A DNA stretch of 6,691 bases from Actinomycetota bacterium. Its GTDB lineage: Bacteria > Actinomycetota > Actinomycetes > Nanopelagicales > Nanopelagicaceae. Below are positions 1 to 6,613 of this stretch, piece by piece. The notes under the pieces are model-generated. The model had not been told where the DNA came from and did no database searches. It was given only the letters and a program-made list of their open reading frames with translations. Made by a program: the position numbers and the translations under genes. Each line of letters starts with the position of its first letter. Position 1 is the first letter of the stretch. Location of the stretch: positions 1-6,691 of the forward strand of contig WLJF01000041.1 of NCBI GenBank assembly GCA_009701945.1, in the 5' to 3' direction.

Positions 1-202
1 GAAGTGGCGCCTTATGAATACGAGAGATAACAAAGGTGGGAGATGTGACATCACCGATTCCGAGGGCATCGCCAATTCCTTGCACAAGAACAGTTTTGCC
101 AGCACCGAGTGGGCCATTGAGAAGGATGAGATCGCCAGCTACGCATTGCGCACCAATGCTTTTGCCGAGCGCATGCATATCGGCAGCTGTCGTTATCTTC
201 AC
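1..202 (-). CDS. tsaE: TsaE, tRNA t6A37 threonylcarbamoylation ATPase (N-terminal part, cut by window edge)
   Basis: TsaE is a small cytoplasmic P-loop ATPase that works with TsaB and TsaD to put threonylcarbamoyl on A37 of ANN-decoding tRNAs. The minus strand gives 67 residues from a GTG at 202-200 before the window ends. Residues 23-28 read GDLILL, followed by the Walker A motif GPLGAGKT (30-37), then VLVQGIGDALGI and VTSPTF (52-57). This order and spacing match TsaE, with about 30 residues before the P-loop. The C-terminal half lies outside the window. An in-frame TTG at 220-218 would add six residues (MNYPQP), but it sits against the terminator T-run and has no Shine-Dalgarno. GTG 202 has no Shine-Dalgarno either, but has a -10-like TATCCT six bases upstream, as a leaderless start would. 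The family call is firm from the motifs; the start is uncertain. Confidence 0.86.
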   Translation of the reverse strand, partial: MKITTAADMHALGKSIGAQCVAGDLILLNGPLGAGKTVLVQGIGDALGIGDVTSPTFVISRIHKAPL

Positions 203-214
203 TGGTTGAGGATA
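203..214 (-). promoter_or_regulatory. Possible leaderless promoter -10 element for tsaE
   Basis: On the minus strand, TATCCT (214-209) fits the TANNNT -10 consensus and is followed by six bases and then GTG at 202. Transcription would then start at or next to the start codon, a common arrangement in actinobacteria. No good -35 box is visible 16-18 bases upstream, where the terminator stem lies. The main support is positional: a terminator separates tsaE from the upstream genes, so tsaE needs a start site here or relies on read-through. Confidence 0.28.
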
Positions 215-220
215 GTTCAA

Positions 221-258
221 TAAAAAGAAGAAGGGCCCCGGTCTCCCAGGGCCCTTCT
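221..258 (-). terminator. Rho-independent terminator after the hydrolase gene
   Basis: Reading the minus strand, AGAAGGGCCC (258-249) and GGGCCCTTCT (238-229) form a perfect 10-bp GC-rich stem with a 10-base loop. They are followed directly by TCTTTTTA (228-221). The hairpin begins 16 bases after the hydrolase stop codon. The T-run is on the minus-strand side only, so it terminates the alr/liv/hydrolase transcript. It ends one base before a possible TTG start of tsaE. Confidence 0.9.
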
Positions 259-274
259 CTACTTAACTTATGTG

Positions 275-1912
275 TTACGCGAGTGACTTGAATGTCGGAA
301 CGCGGAACTTCTTGTCATAAGACAAGCCGACCTTCTTAGCAGCGGTAACGATTGGTCCCTGGTTAGGGAACTTACCTGTGTTTATCGCTCCTGCAACCAT
401 CTTCGCAGCGGCGATGTACTGAGCCGAGGTGTAGTTACAGTGACCTGTACCGGCACCGATTGTGGCGCCAAGATCAGGTGAACCAGCAGCAGTGAACTTG
501 GAGTACTTAGGAGCAGTCTTTGCCCAAAGCATGACCAACTTATTCACTGGTGCCTGGTAGCTACGTGAGCTCTTTGCAGCAGCAATTGCAGCATCTTTAG
601 CTGCAGCAAATTGTGCGTCATAACCATCGATATACCACTGTGCAATTGATGCAGGTGTGTACTCATCTGATTCAGCAGCCATGATCACTGTTGGCTTTGC
701 AATCGTTCCCTTAAGACCAATGAGTCCAGGAATCTTTGCAACAGCTGCAGCATCTGCTGTTTCACGTGGAGTTGCAGCTAGTGCGCCAAGCATGGCGTCA
801 ACTGCAGAGTTTCCACTGAATGCGAATGAGTAGATATCGCGATCTGATGCAACACGAGCTGCGTAATCAGTCTTTGAGTTATCAAATACCTTTCCACCTG
901 TGAGCAATTCACCATCTGCGATAAGCAAGCTTCCAGCAACTCCGACAGTTCCCATGTTTTCAAGAATTGCCACAGCTGGAGCAACAGCTAATGGATAAGT
1001 CTCAGCAGCACCTGCTGGACCTGAAGTTCCATCAACGTGCTTGCTTCGAGTTGGAATTCCAGCCATCGATCCGACTAAGAGAAGTGCAGAACGTGATGGG
1101 ATGCCAGCTGCCTGAAGTGCCTTACCTGCAGGGCTTGCTGTATCTGGCCATGCGCCAGATGAAAGTCCGCCAGAGAGTTTTCCAAGAACGGTAAGAACCT
1201 TACCGATATTAGCTAACTGCTCTGCTTGACGAGTTACTGGGTCAGTTGAATATCCACCAACCTTGATGCTTGGATCAAAGAAAGCCTTAAATCCGTAGAG
1301 TGCATCACCGAAGTAATTGATCATCGCATCACTTGGGTTAGCAGCAGGACAAGACAAGACAACGCCATCTACGAGATCAGGGTTTGTCTCAGCAAGCTTC
1401 TGTGAGTGCATTGATCCAAGAGAATCTCCCCACGCAACAACCTTCTTTGTCGTTGGGAACTTCTTCTTAAATGCAGCAATTAGCTCAACGTTTGCAGCAA
1501 GTGCTTCCTTAACGTTCAAGCTCTGTCGAGAGAAACCAGAACCTGCAACGCCGTAGCCAGCTGCAACAAGTGCGTTGACTACAGAGAGATCACCTGAAGA
1601 TGTACGAGGACCAGGTTCAGCCGCATTGGTAATTGTGTATGGGCCAACTGGTGCAAGAGTTGCTGGGATGTTGATTGCTGGGCGAATTCCGTGGGACCAG
1701 ATAAATACTGTTCCGTTGAAGTTCGCTGCTGCGATCATGAGGTAAGGAGCGCCATCAGCACCCGCACCTGCGCACTGAGTTACATAACTAGCAGTTGCGC
1801 ACTGTGGGTCAGCTGCCTGAGCAACTGATGGGATTCCGATGACTGCTGTAGCAACAAGTGCTGCAGATGCAACAGTTGTTATTACGCGTGATTTTTTAAA
1901 TGAGATTTTCAT
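275..1912 (-). CDS. Secreted alpha/beta-hydrolase (serine esterase/amidase/peptidase-like), coupled to the Liv binding protein
   Basis: This is a 545-residue exported protein. It has a basic N-terminus (KKSR), a hydrophobic stretch at about 11-30 and a signal-peptidase-I type site AQA/AD near residue 33. An oxyanion-type SHG is at 73-75. The nucleophile elbow WGDSLG puts catalytic Ser at 164. A late strand KPTVIMAAESDEYTP places the likely acid at Asp416, and GTGHCNYT places the catalytic His at 491. About 250 residues separate Ser from Asp, far more than in a minimal fold, so a large cap or lid is likely between about 190 and 395. An Ala/Lys-rich helix-like stretch covers about 435-450. There are four cysteines (38, 47, 188, 492), enough for two disulfides. 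Its ATG overlaps the livK stop as TAATG, and GAAGGG lies 12 bases upstream (1930-1925). Fold and export are well supported. The substrate is unknown; esterase, amidase and peptidase all remain possible. I do not recognise a named family member. Confidence 0.85.
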   Translation of the reverse strand: MKISFKKSRVITTVASAALVATAVIGIPSVAQAADPQCATASYVTQCAGAGADGAPYLMIAAANFNGTVFIWSHGIRPAINIPATLAPVGPYTITNAAEPGPRTSSGDLSVVNALVAAGYGVAGSGFSRQSLNVKEALAANVELIAAFKKKFPTTKKVVAWGDSLGSMHSQKLAETNPDLVDGVVLSCPAANPSDAMINYFGDALYGFKAFFDPSIKVGGYSTDPVTRQAEQLANIGKVLTVLGKLSGGLSSGAWPDTASPAGKALQAAGIPSRSALLLVGSMAGIPTRSKHVDGTSGPAGAAETYPLAVAPAVAILENMGTVGVAGSLLIADGELLTGGKVFDNSKTDYAARVASDRDIYSFAFSGNSAVDAMLGALAATPRETADAAAVAKIPGLIGLKGTIAKPTVIMAAESDEYTPASIAQWYIDGYDAQFAAAKDAAIAAAKSSRSYQAPVNKLVMLWAKTAPKYSKFTAAGSPDLGATIGAGTGHCNYTSAQYIAAAKMVAGAINTGKFPNQGPIVTAAKKVGLSYDKKFRVPTFKSLA

Positions 1913-3210
1913 TAGTTTGGTAATCCCTTCGCAGGCATTGCTGGACGCTTGTATGTTGATTCAACAACTGGTCCGGCGCCTGAGTCTGTGGTGTACACGG
2001 TGTACTTGCCGCCATCTGGCTTAAGAGCACCAGTTGGGTCGTATGTACCAATCCAGTATCCAGTTGCACCTACGTGAGATGTTGCTGAATAACCAAGTGG
2101 AGTAAGGAATGGGTTAGCAAAAGATGCACCCTTTGCCTCGATAGTCTTAATCAAGCCTGCACGTGTGAGGTTTGATCCAGCTGCTTGCAGAGCCTGCACT
2201 GCTACGAATGCATTAGACATACCTGCGACAACGTTATTGTCGAAAGTCTGTGTTGGCTGAGCTGTTGCATAGATTGACTGGAACAACTTGATGTATTCAT
2301 CAGTTGCATCTGTTGGTGCAGGAGCGAATGAGAAGCCCTTTGCGCCGTAAAGAAGTGGAACGTATGCCTTGTTAGTAGCTGCGATTGTTGTTGCATCGCC
2401 ACCAACTGAGCCAAGTACCCACTGAGTCTTGAACTGAGCTGCATATGCATTTGCAAGAGCTGCAGTTGAAGCTGATGAGACACCGAAGAGAACTGTTACT
2501 TCAGCGCCAGATGCCTTCAGCTTTGAGATCCAGCCAGCACCTGTTGCAGGAAGTGACTGTGATCCTGATGCGTAAGGAATATATGTTCCGAATGTGATGC
2601 CTGCCTGCTTAAAGCCTGCGAGCGCATCGCGACCGAAGTCATCATCCTGATAGATAAGTGCAAGCTTCTTATCTGCATACTTATCTTTCAGGAACTTACC
2701 CATGATCTTTGCTTCCATTTGATAGGAAGGAAGGATTGAGAATGTTGTTGGGTATGCCTTCTTATCTGCGAATCCACTAAATCCTGTGTTAACGAAGAGT
2801 GATGGGATGCCGCGCTTTGCTAGCTGTGTTGAAGCTGAAATCGCTTTTGTGCTCGCGGTTCCAAGAGTTCCAACAAGAGCAAAGACTTTATCCTTCAAGA
2901 TGAGCTCGTTCGCCTTGGCGACAGCAGTTGTTGGGATGTATTGGTCATCTTTGACTACCAAAGTAATCTTGCGACCATTTACTCCACCATTTGCATTGAC
3001 GTAATCGAAGTACGCCTTCATTGCGCCTGGAATCTTGTTATAGCCAGGAGATGCGATACCAGTCAGTGGGACAGTGATGCCCAACTTGATTGTTGTCGAA
3101 GTTAAACCTGGATCAGATGCTGCTTGTGCTGGTAACGAGCTAGCCGTCATTGCTGCAACTGCTAGCACCGCAGAAGTTAGAGCTAACTTCCGACGATTTG
3201 TTCGGATCAT
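1912..3210 (-). CDS. livK: Branched-chain amino acid-type (HAAT) ABC transporter substrate-binding protein
   Basis: This 432-residue protein is the extracytoplasmic receptor of the importer encoded upstream. After a signal peptide (RTNRRK, then a hydrophobic run at 9-27 and AQA/AS near residue 30) comes the typical type I periplasmic-binding fold: IKLGITVPLTG (41-51), an NGGVNGRKI turn (74-82), DDQY (88-91), VGTLGTASTKA (113-123), then a second lobe opening with KKLALIYQDDDFGRDA (181-196). This matches Peripla_BP_6/LivK proteins, which bind branched-chain amino acids but also amides, urea, aromatic acids and other small ligands, so the ligand is open. There is no lipobox cysteine, and no cysteine anywhere in the protein, which is unusual for a Gram-positive binding protein. 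It starts 48 bases after livM with a strong Shine-Dalgarno, and its TAA overlaps the hydrolase ATG. At 432 residues it is longer than classical LivK (mature form about 345), which is common in actinobacterial homologues. Confidence 0.92.
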   Translation of the reverse strand: MIRTNRRKLALTSAVLAVAAMTASSLPAQAASDPGLTSTTIKLGITVPLTGIASPGYNKIPGAMKAYFDYVNANGGVNGRKITLVVKDDQYIPTTAVAKANELILKDKVFALVGTLGTASTKAISASTQLAKRGIPSLFVNTGFSGFADKKAYPTTFSILPSYQMEAKIMGKFLKDKYADKKLALIYQDDDFGRDALAGFKQAGITFGTYIPYASGSQSLPATGAGWISKLKASGAEVTVLFGVSSASTAALANAYAAQFKTQWVLGSVGGDATTIAATNKAYVPLLYGAKGFSFAPAPTDATDEYIKLFQSIYATAQPTQTFDNNVVAGMSNAFVAVQALQAAGSNLTRAGLIKTIEAKGASFANPFLTPLGYSATSHVGATGYWIGTYDPTGALKPDGGKYTVYTTDSGAGPVVESTYKRPAMPAKGLPN

Positions 3211-3215
3211 GTCAT

Positions 3216-3222
3216 TCCTTCC
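3216..3222 (-). promoter_or_regulatory. Strong ribosome binding site of livK
   Basis: The minus strand reads GGAAGGA five bases before the ATG at 3210. It is the best Shine-Dalgarno in the window and fixes this start. A strong site is fitting for a binding protein, which must outnumber its permease. Confidence 0.75.
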
Positions 3223-3258
3223 ATCGAGGGCCTCTAGGTATTTCCCTAAAGGGATGTT

Positions 3259-4236
3259 CTAACGCTTTGCTCGCTTTTCATGGCGCGCACGCATTTGTTC
3301 GACAGGGCCATTTGGGACAAAGAGCACTGTCAAAATCAGTAACGTACTAACCAAGAGACCGGGCAAGTTATTGGCAACGCTCTCTGAGCTTTCGAAACGG
3401 CTTACGACCGTATCGACGATCTCAGGTATCGCTACCAGTGTCACTGCCCCAATCATTACGCCTCCGAGGGTAGTTACGCCAGATAGCACTGCGCCTGTCG
3501 CTAGAGAAAATGAGAGGGCTAGAGGGAAGGCGCCGGGTGAGACCGTGCTGATGGTCATGGCTAAAAGGGCTCCTGCAAGGCCTGCAAGGCCTGCGCTGAC
3601 GGTAAATGCGAGCACTTTATTGCGCCCCACGTTTATACCTGCAAGTTCGGCTGCAACATCATTTCCTCGCACAGCCTTCCAGCTCCTACCGTAACGAGAG
3701 TTCATAACATTTCGTAACCAATAAATGGCGATGAGGGCAGCCAGGGATGCAATCCAGAAGAACCACTTGTATTGAGTGAAATCTTCTCCAAGAAATGTTG
3801 GTGGTACTCCAATATCAAAGAGCAGTCCTTGCTCTCCACCAAGAACAGTAAATTGATTTGCAATCGATGGAAGACCAATAGCAAGTGCAAGAGTTGTGCC
3901 AGCTAAGTAAGGACCACTTAATCGAGCCGCTGCTAATCCAAGGAGATAGCCACCGAGTGCTGCAGCAAGCACAGCGATGCAGAATGTTAACCAGACTGGT
4001 GCTCCCCATTCATTGCGCGAAAGTGCTGCTGCATATCCGCCAATTGCAAGAAGGGCGCCATGACCCAATGAAACTTGACCGGAATAACCGGTAAGAAGAA
4101 TTATTGAAGCAATTGCAATGACATAGATTGCAACTGTTGCTCCTTGGAAGACACGTAGCTCATCGACTCTATTACTTAAGAGAAAGAGAACGGCTCCAAA
4201 GACAATGAAGGTAAAGAGTGGATGTTTCTTAAGCAC
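3259..4236 (-). CDS. livM: Branched-chain amino acid-type ABC transporter permease LivM
   Basis: This 325-residue membrane protein forms the translocation pore with LivH. The LivM hallmark TGYSGQVSLGHGA is at 49-61. The cytoplasmic coupling loop that contacts the ATPase, with RYGRSWKAVRGNDVAAELAG, is at 181-200. The last membrane segment ends in LFVPNGPVEQ, followed by a basic tail (RARHEKRAKR). Hydrophobic segments lie at about 9-21, 33-49, 82-104, 158-174, 207-229, 245-271 and 290-308. It starts with GTG and overlaps the end of livH by eight bases; AAAGGCAGGT lies just upstream of the GTG and serves as ribosome site. The next gene, livK, follows after 48 bases. Confidence 0.93.
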   Translation of the reverse strand: MLKKHPLFTFIVFGAVLFLLSNRVDELRVFQGATVAIYVIAIASIILLTGYSGQVSLGHGALLAIGGYAAALSRNEWGAPVWLTFCIAVLAAALGGYLLGLAAARLSGPYLAGTTLALAIGLPSIANQFTVLGGEQGLLFDIGVPPTFLGEDFTQYKWFFWIASLAALIAIYWLRNVMNSRYGRSWKAVRGNDVAAELAGINVGRNKVLAFTVSAGLAGLAGALLAMTISTVSPGAFPLALSFSLATGAVLSGVTTLGGVMIGAVTLVAIPEIVDTVVSRFESSESVANNLPGLLVSTLLILTVLFVPNGPVEQMRARHEKRAKR

Positions 4237-5137
4237 GGCGACCTGCCTTTGATCCGATAAATCCTTGAGGGCGCACTAAAAGCACAAGCAAGAGAAGAGC
4301 AAAGGCAACCATGAAGACAAGAGTTCCACTGATATAAATCTGAACTACAGCTAAAACTAAACCGAGGACCACAGCGCCAAGGACTGCACCTGGTAGCGAT
4401 TCAAGTCCACCAATAACTGCTGCAATAAATCCAAAGGTTAGTAGAAGACTAAATTCAAGAGAATCTGGTGAAACAGCGCCCGTTCCATTCACCGTTTGTA
4501 GAAGTCCCGCTGCAGCTCCTGCTGCTCCCGCAATCGCCCATCCAATAGTGCGAATTGCTCCCACTCTAATTCCAGCAAGCTGTGCGATCTCAGGCGAATA
4601 TGCCGATGCCCTCAGAGACAGACCCAAATTAGTCTTCTGGAAGATAAACCCAAGTACGACCACCATTCCAACAACTGTGAGCAGAACCAGTAAGTTCATT
4701 GGCGAGAGCGCGATGGTCTCTTCGCCCACTTTGAATCCAACTTTTGAAAGTGGTGGTTGAATCTGAATATCTTGATTTCCCCAAATAAATCCAATGCTTG
4801 CTCGAATAAATCCAAGTAACCCTAAAGTGGCGATAATCGGAACTATGCCGGCAACAGGTCCGGAAGTGCTGTGTTTAATAAGAGTTCGGATTAAGAGAAT
4901 TTCAACCAATGCGCTAAAGAGAGCACCAAGAATCATCGCTAGTGGAAGCGCAATCCAAAAGTTTCCAGTTTTCTGTACCAACTCAAAACCAATATAGGTA
5001 GAGAGCAGAGCCATTCCAGCTTGAGCAAAATTGATTACTCGCGTTGAGCGCCAAACTAAAACCATGGCAATCGCCATCAGCGCATAAATAGAACCAGCAC
5101 CGATTCCGATTAAGAGCATATTAATAAATTGGATCAT
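4229..5137 (-). CDS. livH: Branched-chain amino acid-type ABC transporter permease LivH
   Basis: This 302-residue membrane protein is the second permease subunit. It has the LivH opening GIGAGSIYALMAIAMVLVWR (11-30) followed by VINFAQAGM (34-42). The coupling loop GLSLRASAYSPEIAQLAGIR is at 172-191. GGLESLPGAVLGA (243-255) and the C-terminal RPQGFIG (289-295) are typical of the family. About eight membrane segments are visible. Its ATG overlaps the livF stop as TGATG, with GGGG at 5146-5143 as ribosome site, so translation is coupled to livF. It overlaps livM by eight bases at its other end. Confidence 0.94.
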   Translation of the reverse strand: MIQFINMLLIGIGAGSIYALMAIAMVLVWRSTRVINFAQAGMALLSTYIGFELVQKTGNFWIALPLAMILGALFSALVEILLIRTLIKHSTSGPVAGIVPIIATLGLLGFIRASIGFIWGNQDIQIQPPLSKVGFKVGEETIALSPMNLLVLLTVVGMVVVLGFIFQKTNLGLSLRASAYSPEIAQLAGIRVGAIRTIGWAIAGAAGAAAGLLQTVNGTGAVSPDSLEFSLLLTFGFIAAVIGGLESLPGAVLGAVVLGLVLAVVQIYISGTLVFMVAFALLLLVLLVRPQGFIGSKAGRRA

Positions 5138-5847
5138 CAGTACCCCAAGTAAGCAGCGCGCACTGCTGGGTCGGCGATGAGATCTGCTGCGCTTCCAGAT
5201 GTTGCAACACGTCCTAGGTTAAGAACAACTGCAGTATCTGCAATCTTCAGAGCCCCCATTGCATTCTGTTCAACCAAGACAACTGTCAGACCCATCGAGT
5301 CCACAATTCCGCGGATAGTCTGAAAAATCTGTTCAATGACAAGAGGAGCAAGTCCAAGTGAGGGTTCATCAAGGAGCAAGAGATTTGGTTTAGACATTAA
5401 AGCGCGACCGATTGCAAGCATCTGACGTTCTCCGCCGGATAACGTATCCGCACGCTGGCTAAGGCGCTCACCTAAACGTGGAAAGAGTTCAAGGGCTTGC
5501 TTCTTAGATTCTGCAGCTTCCTTCTTATTGCGACGCCAGAGCGCTCCTAAATCGAGATTTTCTTCAACGGTAAGTTCTGCAACAACTGACTTTCCTTCAG
5601 AGACGTGCGAGACACCGCTTCGCACATGAGATTCTGGTTTGCCATGCAAGAGATTATGCTCACCCCAATGCGCACTTCCTTCAGTTGCTTTGTTTAAACC
5701 TGAAAGAGTGCGAAGCAAAGTCGATTTACCAGCACCGTTGGCGCCAATGACTGCAGAGAGCTTTCCAGTTTCGACGGTGAAAGAGACTTCGCTAATAGCG
5801 CGAATGGCACCATGATCAACAATTAAATCTTTCACGATCAGGCTCAA
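5137..5847 (-). CDS. livF: Branched-chain amino acid-type ABC transporter ATP-binding protein LivF
   Basis: One of two cytoplasmic ATPases driving the importer, 236 residues with the start chosen here. It has Walker A GANGAGKS (35-42), a Q-loop region VSEGKSVVAELTVEENL (82-98; most LivF proteins read VPEGR here), a canonical signature LSGGE (136-140) and Walker B LLLLDEP (156-162). LVEQNA (191-196) has Gln194 where other ABC ATPases have the H-loop His, which is usual for LivF. I place the start at TTG 5847-5845 (MSLIVKDL). It lies one base after the livG stop, has GGGGG six bases upstream, and gives the normal family N-terminus. The longer reading from a TTG at 5877 would add ten residues that look like LivG-overlap sequence. 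The end overlaps livH by one base. Confidence 0.92.
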   Translation of the reverse strand: MSLIVKDLIVDHGAIRAISEVSFTVETGKLSAVIGANGAGKSTLLRTLSGLNKATEGSAHWGEHNLLHGKPESHVRSGVSHVSEGKSVVAELTVEENLDLGALWRRNKKEAAESKKQALELFPRLGERLSQRADTLSGGERQMLAIGRALMSKPNLLLLDEPSLGLAPLVIEQIFQTIRGIVDSMGLTVVLVEQNAMGALKIADTAVVLNLGRVATSGSAADLIADPAVRAAYLGY

Positions 5848-5848
5848 C

Positions 5849-6613
5849 TTATGCCCCCGTTCCAAGGTAGGCGGCAATCACTGCTGGATCACGGCGCACA
5901 ACACCTGCCGATCCACTTGAAATCACTTCACCAAAGTTAAGAACATAGAGGCGATCACAGACTGACATCACTACATCCATATGGTGTTCAACAATTAAGA
6001 CTGACATATGAACGGCGAGATTACGGATCAGTCCATTCATCCATTCAATATCTTGAGGACCCAATCCACCTGCGGGTTCATCAAGCATCAATACCTTTGG
6101 CTCACTGACAAGTGCTCGTGCAATAGCTACTCGCTTAGTATCAGGATAAGAAAGTGTGTTTGCGCGGCGGTGGGCAAGTGCTCCTGCATAAACGCGCTCA
6201 AGGGCGGCCATAGAACGATCTGCAAGATCTGCTTCATCTTTTGTATTGCGTCCAAAGCTTGCAGAAATCAAACCAGTCTTTGCAAACTTCTGAGCACCAA
6301 TCATGACATTCTCAAGAACTGTCAGGTCCGGAAAAAGACCGACTCCTTGCAGAGTTCGTGCAATACCAAGATCTGCTAGTTCATCTGTGCGTGGCCATGA
6401 ACGTTGCTTACCTTCAAAGGAGAATGTTCCTGAATCTGGAGTGACAAGACCGCAGATAGCGTTAAAGAGAGTTGTCTTGCCAGCACCGTTTGGACCAATA
6501 ACCCCAACAACTTCATTCTCATTCAATTGCAGATAAACATCATGCAGAGCGCGAAGTCCTCCGAAGGAGACAGAGACTCGTTCGGCGTGAAGAAGGGGCG
6601 TATTAGTAGACAT
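5849..6613 (-). CDS. livG: Branched-chain amino acid-type ABC transporter ATP-binding protein LivG, with degenerate signature motif
   Basis: This 254-residue cytoplasmic ATPase is the partner of LivF. The N-terminus LLHAERVSVSFGGLRAL is typical of LivG. It has Walker A GPNGAGKT (40-47), the Q-loop in ARTLQGVGLFPDLTVLENV (Gln89), Walker B VLMLDEP (174-180) with Asp178/Glu179, and an H-loop His at 210 in VEHHMDVV. The ABC signature, normally LSYGQ or LPYGQ in LivG, reads LSYPD (154-158), so the conserved Gly and Gln are gone; the DNA at about 6129-6143 reads this without ambiguity. The start is ATG 6613. A TTG at 6646 would add eleven residues that are really alr codons in another frame. The ATG lies inside the end of alr (11-base overlap) and has no Shine-Dalgarno, so translation probably couples to alr. 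Confidence 0.93.
   Translation of the reverse strand: MSTNTPLLHAERVSVSFGGLRALHDVYLQLNENEVVGVIGPNGAGKTTLFNAICGLVTPDSGTFSFEGKQRSWPRTDELADLGIARTLQGVGLFPDLTVLENVMIGAQKFAKTGLISASFGRNTKDEADLADRSMAALERVYAGALAHRRANTLSYPDTKRVAIARALVSEPKVLMLDEPAGGLGPQDIEWMNGLIRNLAVHMSVLIVEHHMDVVMSVCDRLYVLNFGEVISSGSAGVVRRDPAVIAAYLGTGA
5854..5858 (-). promoter_or_regulatory. Ribosome binding site that decides the livF start
   Basis: GGGGG on the minus strand lies six bases before TTG 5847, inside the last codons of livG. Neither upstream TTG candidate (5877, 5865) has a comparable site, so this supports the shorter LivF. Confidence 0.55.

Noticed and set aside
14..223. Plus-strand open frame of 69 codons at the left edge
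   Set aside because: It is the antisense of the tsaE coding region, whose minus-strand translation contains Walker A and VTSPTF; the plus-strand product resembles nothing.
778..1556. Overlapping open frames on both strands inside the hydrolase gene (778-984 minus, 967-1194 plus, 1317-1556 plus)
   Set aside because: They are low-complexity, Gln/Leu-rich or otherwise unlike proteins, have no ribosome sites, and lie wholly inside a gene with clear catalytic motifs.
275..1912. Hydrolase as a tannase/feruloyl esterase because of GHC near the C-terminus
   Set aside because: That family needs a Cys directly before the nucleophilic Ser; here the elbow is GDSLG with Asp before Ser.
3211..3258. Small inverted repeats between livM and livK (TCCCT-AA-AGGGA at 3243-3254; GAGGGCCTC at 3226-3234)
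   Set aside because: The stems are 3-5 bp with loops too short to be stable, and neither has a T-run; I would not call a terminator, attenuator or operator. The 48 bases otherwise hold only the livK ribosome site.
2202..4094. Short open frames inside livK and livM on both strands
   Set aside because: They are shadow frames of well-supported genes; their translations are compositionally odd and show no motifs.
6008..6536. Plus-strand open frames of 123 and 77 codons opposite livG
   Set aside because: They are antisense to the ATPase motifs of livG; length alone does not support them.
1912..6613. Importer as a urea (Urt) system
   Set aside because: No urease or nitrogen-regulation genes are nearby, and the subunit motifs fit the general Liv/HAAT family; urea or amide uptake cannot be excluded but has no positive support.
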